Assembly (NCBI RefSeq): GCF_964656455.1
Contig: NC_135717.1
Location: 137,840,308 to 137,904,307, forward strand
Reading direction: 5' to 3'
Length of the DNA stretch: 64,000 nucleotides
Source of the DNA: Halichoerus grypus
Taxonomy: Eukaryota; Chordata; Mammalia; Carnivora; Phocidae
Part shown: positions 56,964 to 64,000 of the stretch, in pieces
Numbering within the stretch: the stretch's first letter is position 1
Layout of the letters: each line of letters starts with the position of its first letter
The notes under the pieces: generated by a model
The model's input: only the letters and a program-made list of their open reading frames with translations
What the model was told of the DNA's origin: nothing
Databases searched by the model: none
Position numbers and translations under genes: made by a program

Positions 56964-57890
56964 TTCTGTCACTGGCTTATTTCACTTAGCAGGACATCCT
57001 CCAGGTTCATCCATACGAACCTGGATTTGGTTGTTGCATACGGTAGGATAGGCTTCTTTTTTAAAGGCTGAATCATATTCCATTGCACACTTATGTTGGA
57101 GGAGGTCATCAAGAGGACGTGACTGCCAGTTGACCCATGAGCTTGGCCTGAGCATCTCACAGCCCTCCCCTGTCCTTGGAATGTGGGTTCTGCTTGCCTT
57201 CCCTACTCTTCAGAGGTTTCCCCAAGGACATAACCTGGTGATAATGATGTGGTATTGAGATCATCTGGATGGTATATATGACTGAACCTAATTAAGCCTC
57301 TATATAGACTTGAAGGATTTGGCAGGCAGGTGTGGAAATCTACTCATCTTGCAGCCACTCAAGACAAGCCTGTGTGTAAGTTCCTGTGCTTATTAAACTC
57401 TGCCAGCTACCAGTCCAAAGTGGCCTGCCTCTTCCTTCCCTCTCTCCCACCCTTCACTGTGGGGTGGGGGGGGCAGTTTCACATTACACCAGGGTAGTTC
57501 TCAAGGAGCTTGCAAATCAACAGCATATACCACATTTTCTTTATCCATTCATCCACCAATGGATACTTCAGTTGTTTCTGTATTTGGGCTATTATAAATA
57601 ATGCTGCAATGAACATGAGAGTGCGGATATCTCCATGAGATCCTGATGCCAATTCTTTTGGGTAAATACCCAAAAATGGGATTGCTGAATTATATGATAG
57701 TTCTATTTTTAATTTTGTTGAGGAACTCCCATACTATTTTCCATAACAGCTGCATCAGTTTTACATTCCCACCAACACCATACAAGGGTTCCAGTTTCTC
57801 CACATCCTCACCAACACTTGCTATCTTTTGTTTTTTGGGTTTTTTTTGGTAATAGCCCACCTAACAGGTGGGAGGTGATATCTCATTATG
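56964..57890 (-). mobile_element. L1 LINE, inverted 5' segment (ORF2 end)
   Basis: Reverse-strand L1: TCACTGGCTTATTTCACTTAGCAGGACATCCTCCAGGTTCATCC, TGAATCATATTCCATTG, then after a ~430 bp insert ACCACATTTTCTTTATCCATTC, GCAATGAACATGAGAGTG, GGGTAAATACCC, AGGAACTCCCATACTATTTTCC and AGGTGGGAGGTGATATCTCATTATG. The minus frame at 57479-57673 reads [10 protein letters not shown], an ORF2 C-terminal remnant with internal damage. Confidence 0.88.
57094..57520 (+). mobile_element. Insert inside the L1, probable LTR
   Basis: The L1 sequence stops at CATTGCACACTTA and resumes at ATACCACATTTTC. The intervening ~430 bases begin TGTTGGAGGAGG and contain a TATATAG motif (about 57301) and CTTATTAAACTC (a polyadenylation-like ATTAAA, 57390-57401) 3' to it, the order expected of a solo LTR. 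The family is not recognised. The end is uncertain; a 7-base G run is at 57465-57471. Confidence 0.45.
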
Positions 57891-58105
57891 ATCCCATTAT
57901 ATAAAGTGTCTAAAATAGTCAAATTCATAGAAGCAGAGTAGAATGGTGGTTACCAGGAGGAAATGGGGAGTTGTTGCTCAATGGGTATCAACTTTCAGTC
58001 ATGCAAAATGAGTAAGTTCTAGAGATCTGCTGTACAATACAGTGTCTGTAGTTAACAATACTGTAATATACACTGAAAAGTTTGTTAAGAGGGTGGACCC
58101 TCAAG
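57891..58105 (+). mobile_element. L1 LINE, 3' segment in opposite orientation
   Basis: ATTATATAAAGTGTCTAAAATAGTCAAATTCATAGAAGCAGAGTAGAATGGTGG, GAAATGGGGAGTTGTTGCTCAATGGGTATC and GTAGTTAACAATACTGTAATATACACTG are sense-strand L1 3' UTR. It lies just downstream, in L1 order, of the 3' end of the inverted segment. Confidence 0.85.
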
Positions 58106-58363
58106 ACTATTATGTGAGAGTGTAATAAGCTTGTACATCATCAGTCCCTGTGTTTTGGAGACTCTGTTATTATGGCAGTCTTGCTGTCACCCTAACTAAC
58201 AAAGACAGCAAAATATCTTCATGATCTCAGGATTAGTGTGTATTTTTAAAGTCTTGTGAAAACTATGGAACTTAAAAATCAGAAAAATGGTATAATTAAC
58301 CCTATGTAACCATCTGGTTTTAGACTTTACTAACTTTTCACCACATTTACTCCATCTATTTTT
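58106..58363. other. Unassigned DNA
   Basis: TCTGTTATTATGGCAGTCTTGCTGTCACCCTAACTAACAAAG at about 58166-58205 faintly resembles a MaLR LTR end. Otherwise nothing. Confidence 0.3.
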
Positions 58364-58373
58364 TCCCAAGAGT

Positions 58374-58578
58374 TTTTTTTTTAAGATTTTATTTATTTAT
58401 TTAAGAGAGAGAAAGAGAGAGCGGGAGGAGGGGCAGTAGGGAAGGGAGAGAGGATCTCAAGCAGACGCTGTGCTGAGCGCAGAGCCTGAATCCAGGCTCC
58501 ATCTCACAACCCTGAGATCAGGACCTGAGCCAAAATCAAGAGTCAGACGCTTAACCAACTGAGCCACTCTGGCGCCCC
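58374..58578 (-). mobile_element. CAN SINE (older SINEC variant)
   Basis: Minus copy with AAAATCAAGAGTCAGACGCTTAAC in the head. Flanks TCCCAAGAGTTTTT / TCCTAGGATTTTT are a diverged duplication. Confidence 0.94.
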
Positions 58579-58779
58579 TCCTAGGATTTTTAAGAAGAGG
58601 CATGTTTTATCTTAAATAATCTGCTATGGTGTTTGGCATTGTACAACTATTGATTATCTTAAACTTTGATAAATGTGTGCTACATATGAACTTCTTTCAT
58701 TGGTGACGAAATCAGAGAAGTGTGTGCTGTTTTTCCCTTATGAGGTAACAAAGGATAAAGAGAAGAACCATAGGAGTGG

Positions 58780-58974
58780 GGGCGCCTGGGTGGCTCAGTT
58801 GGTTAAGCAACTGCCTTCGGCTCAGGTCATGATCCTGGAGTCCCGGGATCGAGTCCCACATCGGGCTCCCTGCTCAGCAGGGGGTCTGCTTCTCCCTGTG
58901 CCCTCTTCCCTCTCATGCTCTCTGTCTCTCATTCTCTCTCTCTCAAATAAATAAATAAAAAAAATAAAATCTTT
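58780..58974 (+). mobile_element. CAN SINE, first unit of tandem dimer
   Basis: Plus copy GGGGCGCCTGGGTGGCTC, ATGATCCTGGAGTCCCGGG, TCATGCTCTCTGTCTCTC and a complete AATAAATAAATAAAA tail running straight into the second unit with no target duplication between. Confidence 0.97.
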
Positions 58975-59175
58975 GGGGCCCCTGGGTGGCTCAGTTGGTT
59001 AAGCGACTGCCTTCGGCTCAGGTCATGATCCTGGAGTCCTGGGATCGAGCCCCACATCGGGCTCCCTGCTCGGCAGGGAGCCTGCTTCTCCCTCTGACCC
59101 TCCTCCCTCTCATGCTCTCTGTCTCTCATTCTCTCTCTCTCAAATAAATAAATAAAATCTTTAAAAAAAAAAAAA
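58975..59175 (+). mobile_element. CAN SINE, second unit of tandem dimer
   Basis: Starts GGGGCCCCTGGGTGGCTC and shares with the first unit CTGCCTTCGGCTCAGG, ATGATCCTGGAGTC and TCATGCTCTCTGTCTCTC. The host sequence AAAGAGAAGAACCATAGGAG follows the second unit (59176-59198) and precedes the first (58757-58779), so one duplication of 22-23 bp encloses both. Confidence 0.97.
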
Positions 59176-59346
59176 AAAGAGAAGAACCATAGGAGTGGAA
59201 TGTGAGGTGGATTGAGAGTTTAGTGGGACCAGGAAATCTGAGCAAGGAGCAAGCATAGCAATGGATGCAGCTTGGGGTTTGCAGAAATCTTGGGAAAGGC
59301 ACTGAACTCTCCACAGTGTAGGATAGAAACTCAAGCCACTTCTGTT

Positions 59347-59550
59347 GGGGCGCCTGGGTGGCTCAGTCGTTAAGCGTCTGCCTTCGGCTCAGGTCATGAT
59401 CTCAGGGTCCTGGGATCGAGCCCCGCATCGGGCTCCCTGCTCGGCGGGAAGCCTGCTTCTCCCTCTCCCACTCCCCCTGCTTGTGTTCCCTCTCTCGCTG
59501 TGTCTCTGTCAAATAAATAAATAAAATCTAAAAAAAAAAAAAAAAAAAAA
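59347..59550 (+). mobile_element. CAN SINE, very young copy
   Basis: Plus copy GGGGCGCCTGGGTGGCTC with TCGTTAAGCGTCTGCC and the same TCCCACTCCCCCTGCTTGTG body as 54823. Pure A tail of about 23. A perfect ~22 bp duplication (starting AGAAACTCAAGCCACTTCTG) lies at 59325-59346 and 59551-59572. Confidence 0.98.
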
Positions 59551-59572
59551 AGAAACTCAAGCCACTTCTGTT

Positions 59573-60191
59573 TAAACATTAAATATATAAGCAACTACAT
59601 AGACTAGAGGACTTAGGGACACCAAGATGACAGCTAGCATGTGTTTAGCATATACACTGATGAAGAGATGGATGACAGAGTGCACCTAGTACTGTACTTC
59701 TGAGCACCATACCAACTTTGGTATTTAAGCCCAGAAGGCCATCCCAGAACAAGAGAAAAGCAAAATAAACAGGGCACACCTGTACAGCTCCTCTTAGTCT
59801 GCAGACCTGTAATCTAGAATTTTATCTGGTGCTCCTTCACCTGCGTCTGCACTGAAACTTCATTTGGCTTTGCCTTTGCAATTACTGACCCTCAGCTTCT
59901 GTCTCCACCTCTGCCACAGCCGGGAGGTGGGGAGCTGTCTAAGAGGTTGATCTTCCACCTGCTTGTGAAATGTTTACTTTGCCTTATTTGACCAATTTTT
60001 CTCCCAGTTGGGAGTAAATAAATCCACCATGAGCTCTCAGGACCAATCCTACCAGATCATGAATATTTTTATTTCTTGATCTTTACTGAACCCAAAGTGA
60101 TGCAGCACGCTTCCTAATACAAAAAGTCGGGATGAAATATCCAAATGGAAGCACAAGGTGTCCAAGAGGCAGGTGGGGGCCAGGTAACAGG
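59573..60191. other. Unassigned DNA
   Basis: Nothing recognised. Confidence 0.4.
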
Positions 60192-60205
60192 GGTGCTGGG
60201 TTTTT

Positions 60206-60399
60206 TTTTTTTTTTTGAGATTTTATTTATTTGACACAGAGAGAGAAAGCACAAGTAGGCAGAGAGGCAGGCAGAGAGAGAGGGAGAAGCAGGCTCTCCA
60301 CTGAGCAGGGAGCCGGACGTGGGGCTTGATCCCAGGACCCTAGGATTGTGACCTGAGCCGAAGGCAGCTGCTTAACCGACTGAGCCACCCAGGCGCCCC
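60206..60399 (-). mobile_element. CAN SINE (SINEC, GTAGGCAGAGAGGCAGGCAG type)
   Basis: Minus copy with the CACAAGTAGGCAGAGAGGCA body, a type I associate with arctoid carnivores. Flanks GGTGCTGGGTTTTT / GGTGCTGGTTTTT. Confidence 0.96.
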
Positions 60400-60414
60400 G
60401 GTGCTGGTTTTTAA

Positions 60415-62711
60415 GGGTGTGTTTTTTTCATGGTTTGTAGGCTTTCCTACTTGGGGCTTTAAGTCCATAATCGGGTGTCTGTTGTGTCTGATTTTGAAAT
60501 CTTAAACCTATTCCCTCCTACGAGAGAAACCCTAGTTTCTGAGCTAGCACTCCATCTGCACATGCATCTCAAGGTGGGGAGCCGGAGGCTGTGACGGGGT
60601 TTCCGATGTACCTGGCTAACCTGCCACAATTAAAATCAATGGGGAAAACTAGAAATTCAGGTGGTTATTGCGTTGTCACAATGCCCATGAGATGGATTGG
60701 GGGACTATATGAAAATAGAATATTTTGTTTGGCAGTAATTGATAGTGTCATTTGGCAGGAAATGTCTCAAATTCAGTTATTCAAATTCACTTCTATTTCA
60801 GCCAGTCTGTAGAGCCTGTGTGGAGGATCAGACTGTACGGACGGAATTCTTGGCCAAATCTCTGGAAACTTCCAGGATTATCTGGATTCTATAGGGGTCT
60901 TGTCTTTCACTGTCCTTGACTATTTTGTAAGTCTATAGAGACTGAAGTTAATTTGTAAAAGGCTGATGATGATGCAAATAATTCCCATTCTTAGAAATGC
61001 AAATGAATTTTATCCAATGAGGATGCATCAATTTCTACTTAGCAGAAGAGGCCAGTTTTGCCTCTATCGGCAAATTAAATTCACTATTCCGGATTGCCTA
61101 TAGATGTGTTTTCCCTTGGAATCTCCTTTGAACCAGTTTTTACTTCTCATTAGTTTCTCATTAAATAATGAGTAAAATAAAATCTTTGACACAAATTCAT
61201 TTTATATTTGTATGAGTCACATTTTTAAAAATTACATTTTAGTACCCTGATTCTCCAGCAACTTAGCTCATCCCCAAAAGTGGGTTGACAAGGAGTGAGG
61301 GGAGAACCCTGAATTTCTGACTGAACATTTACCCAGAGGTGACTAGTTGAATGAGCTACTTGAAAAAACAAGATAATGTTTACCCTTATTCCTGGATATA
61401 CACGTTCTAGATTCGGATTGATTTCAGAATAGAGTTATAAAAAGCATTTTATGTCTGCACAGCCAAATTTGAGGACTGCTGTGATTCTCCTTTTTTTTTA
61501 ATCCTACCATTTTAACTTTTTCATTTATATAACAAAAAAAAATGGTAATAACAGATGTGCTAGGCTTAAGAAATAGGATGGAAACTTGAACACCATTGGA
61601 TATCGCTCTGTCTCTGCCTCAATTTCTCCCCCCACCCCACCCCCTACCTCTCTCTCCAGCACCTGTTCCCGTGTTAATTTCATTCTCCCAGGCTGGCTTC
61701 TCACCAGTTGTGGTCCGGCTTCTAGCATCTCAGCATCTCTTACTCATATCCTCTGTGGAAAAAAACAAGAGCACCATTAGCATAAGTCTTTTTTCAAAAC
61801 TGTTTGCATGAGAAGGAGCATTCTAACTTGGGAAGAAGGGTGGAATTTTTTTATAGGTCTTCAGCAGGCAGGGTCAGCTGAAGTTCAGCTAGTTTCAAGA
61901 ATATTTGTTCAAAGATGGTACTCAGGGAAGGGAGGAGTTATTCTGATTAATTAGCAGCCATTGTTTGGAAAATTTGGATTTTACTAAGAGAAGTGGAAGG
62001 AACAGTGAGGGGCTGAGGTCATGTGCAAGAGGGTGTGCAATCTACAGTGACAAGGACAGGGAGGGCCACAGTAGAAACTTCATAGTTCTTCAGTATCTCT
62101 TACATCTTACAGTCCTCTGATCATAGAGACCCTTTTTCCCACATGCAGTTGGCTAAATCCTAGAAAAGGATTTTGATTGATCGTGCCTATCTCTGGACCA
62201 CTCACTGTGCTCAGGGAGTCTAGTCAAGAATGAAGAGGCTGTTCCTAGGCAGATCCAAAGGCTAGAGCTGGGAAGGAACAGGTCTTAAAAGGAGGGAGTA
62301 GCCCAGACCTCGCCCATGGGGTCATCACAGTGAGTAGGACAGCATCCCCCCATCTTCATTTATGTTCACAAAAGCCTCCTTTTCTTCCTCCCAGGTAAAC
62401 AGCTCAATTTTGCCTTTAGGGGACACTGCTTAGGGGAGGACCACTCAGAGAACTTTTTGCCTGAGTATGGGGAGCAAACCCAAGGGAGATGAAAGCCTCT
62501 TCTGAGAGCAACCTAGTGCAAAAGGTGGATACAGCCCTGATGCCCAGATCTCTTCTGAAAGCCTCAAAACTTTCTAAAGTCATGGTCACTTACAGAAAAT
62601 AAACAAGTTTGTTTTGAATAAACATCCCAACGTTGGCAATGCTTCTTGCCTCTACATTCTTTTCTCTTTCCTCTTTCAGGTATCCAGTGCCCATGGCCCC
62701 TTTTTTCATAT
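60415..62711. other. Long stretch without recognised features
   Basis: About 2.3 kb of mostly AT-rich DNA. A pyrimidine-rich segment at 61618-61660 drives three overlapping short frames. No repeat or gene I can support. Confidence 0.45.
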
Positions 62712-63159
62712 TGTAGAGCCCAGGGCAGGCTGCCCCAAGATGGGCCATTGTGGCAAACAGATTATTTTGAGTTAAAAGTAATCAAAACCCACCAGATGCA
62801 GGAAAACTCTCTGCTTCCCCCTCAGCTGCCTAAATTTATATTGGAAAGGAGAGCCTGGACCAGGAAGAGAGCTATTAACAGAGATTCCCCTTTACCTAGA
62901 AAACTTGCTCTATTAGCAACCTTGCTTTTCCAAACACTCCTTTCACCCTTCTTCCCTTTGTATCCTCAGACCCTACCCCTCTTTAGCTCATATAAACTCC
63001 ATGTTGCCTCATTGTCTTTGGAATTTCATGTTTGAGTGGATTCCCCATACATATGCCTATTAAATTTGATTTTCTCCAGTTAATCTCTCTCATGTCAATT
63101 TGATTCTAAGTCCAGCTAGAAGGACCTTGTAGGGCAGAGGAAGATCTTCCTTCCTGACA
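62712..63159 (+). mobile_element. LTR-like element (group A relative, distant)
   Basis: TGTAGAGCCCAGGGCAGG, ATTATTTTGAGTTAAAAGTAATC, AGCTCATATAAACTCCATGTTGCC, CCTATTAAATTTGATTTTCTCCAGTTAATCTCTCTCATG, CAGCTAGAAGGACCTTGTAGGGCAGAGG and CTTCCTGACA reproduce the order of group A LTRs (TATAAA-like box, ATTAAA, TTAATCT, AAGGGTAGAGG) with strong divergence. The frame at 62646-63035 overlaps it and has no recognisable product. Confidence 0.55.
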
Positions 63160-63274
63160 CTAAAAATAAGACAGATCTGCCCTATGAACATAGTTAAAAT
63201 AATTAAGATTCAGGGGATGGAAATATCTGTCCTTGCCATTTTTATTTTGCTAGAAGAACAAGTTGGTGACATAT

Positions 63275-63425
63275 CATGGACTTCAAAGTCCAAATCCCCA
63301 GACTTCCCACTTACTTGCTCCATGACTGTGGGCAAATACTTAACCTCAATAAGTTCCAGTTTTCTCATTTGGGAAATGAGGAATAATGCCTACCTCAAAA
63401 TTTAAAGGGATTATGCATGGAAAGA
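63275..63425 (+). mobile_element. MIR
   Basis: ATGGACTTCAAAGTCCAAATCCCCAGACTTCCCACTTACTTGCTCCATGACTGTGGGCAAATACTTAACCTC, TTTCTCATTTGGGAAATGAGGAATAATGCCTACCTC, AAAGGGATTATGCATGG follow MIR from its 5' part to the core. Confidence 0.8.
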
Positions 63426-63465
63426 CTATATGGAATATATTAAAATCCAATTACTATCATTTTTT

Positions 63466-63486
63466 TGTGATGATGATGATGGTGAT
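63466..63486. repeat. (GAT)n short repeat
   Basis: GTGATGATGATGATGGTGATAA. Confidence 0.8.
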
Positions 63487-63643
63487 AATTATGAAGGCAC
63501 TAAACCCTACTCATCTATATGTTTTCACCCCACATTATTATTTTTAAAACAGAATTTCAGGATTAGAAGGGAATTCACAGATGACCTCAGCGAGGGGTTA
63601 AGCCTCTCTAAAGAGATCTCAGTTGCTCCAGGGCTAGGAAGGT
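63487..63643. other. Unassigned DNA
   Basis: Nothing recognised. Confidence 0.4.
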
Positions 63644-63649
63644 TTGTGT

Positions 63650-63650
<1 letters not shown>

Positions 63651-63689
<39 letters not shown>
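63651..63689. repeat. (GT)n microsatellite
   Basis: About 19 uninterrupted GT units followed by degenerate GTGTATGTATCCATGTATGTC. Z-DNA-prone and likely polymorphic. Confidence 0.97.
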
Positions 63690-63690
<1 letters not shown>

Positions 63691-64000
63691 TGTATGTATC
63701 CATGTATGTCTGTGTGTCTGAATCTGTGTATGTTGATGGGATGTGATGATTAAACGGAATGTGACATCAAGAAATTATCAACACTGACACTGATGACAGA
63801 TACTGGCGAATTAGCAGTGTAGAAAGGGGAAATGAAATTTGGCTTAGCTGTGAAAAAATAATACTAATTACAGTCATTAACATTAGCCCCTTACCATTTA
63901 TGCCTAATTACCATGCTGCATAATCATAATCATGTGTGTCATTAAATGTATGCCCAGTTAACTTTCATGTAAGTTGTCTTGATTAGAATCAACATCTCTG
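63690..64000. other. Unassigned DNA
   Basis: TAATTACAGTCATTAACATTAGCCCCTTACCATTTATGCCTAATTACCATGC is AT-rich, with homeodomain-like TAATTA words at 63865-63915, but no feature can be supported. Confidence 0.35.

Noticed and set aside
58780..59550. tRNA-like heads of the SINEs as tRNA genes
   Set aside because: They are tRNA-Lys-derived SINE promoters fused to SINE bodies, without intact tRNA folding ends.

Overview
The window is nuclear DNA from a mammal of the order Carnivora. The main evidence is about 26 copies of tRNA-Lys-derived CAN SINEs, whose heads read GCCTGGGTGGCTCAG, followed by GGCTCAGGTCATGATC, a (TC)n tract, AAATAAATAAATAAAATCTT and poly(A). All belong to the general caniform (SINEC) types. 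I saw no copy with the dog-lineage SINEC_Cf head and none with the cat-specific body. That points to an arctoid carnivore (bear or panda, seal, or mustelid relative) rather than a dog or cat. This is an inference from repeat types, not a species call.

I found no convincing protein-coding gene, no structural RNA gene, no CRISPR array and no bacterial features. The open frames are short and fall into three groups: they sit inside repeats (SINE heads, L1 ORF2 tails, a GAAA microsatellite), they lie in CpG-rich patches, or they resemble nothing I know. The window reads as intergenic or deep intronic DNA.

Layout. 0-16 kb: MaLR LTR, four LTR-like copies of one ERV1-type group in two tail-to-tail pairs (4.3-5.8 and 8.5-10.0 kb), SINEs, an L2 fragment, and a separate minus-strand ERV1-type LTR at 13.3-13.85 kb. 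16.4-20.7 kb: an old sense L1 ending in a ~120 bp pure GAAA run, then a 5'-truncated young carnivore L1 on the minus strand beside older LINE sequence. 21-31 kb: MER5A, SINEs, an LTR-like repeat related to the one at 10 kb, an L2 of about 500 bp, nested MIRs, and an L1 split by two abutting SINEs. 31-54 kb: mostly unassigned DNA with scattered SINEs, MLT1/MST/MLT2 LTRs, MIR and L2. 54-60 kb: the busiest part, with an inverted SINE pair, a CpG-island-like block with a 21-base C tract, an L1 with a 5' inversion (twin-priming structure) carrying an LTR-like insert, a tandem SINE dimer inside one 22-23 bp target duplication, and a very young SINE. 60-64 kb: one SINE, one LTR, a MIR and a GT microsatellite.

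There is no pathway or operon to describe. What can be read is a layered insertion history: MIR, L2 and MER5-type repeats are oldest, MaLR/ERVL/ERV1 LTRs and L1M intermediate, CAN SINEs and the L1 at 19.3-20.15 kb youngest. The best regulatory candidate is the CpG-dense block at about 55.88-56.37 kb. Repeat family names come from memory of consensus sequences; boundaries are by eye, usually good to within 5-20 bp where a target-site duplication is visible and looser elsewhere.
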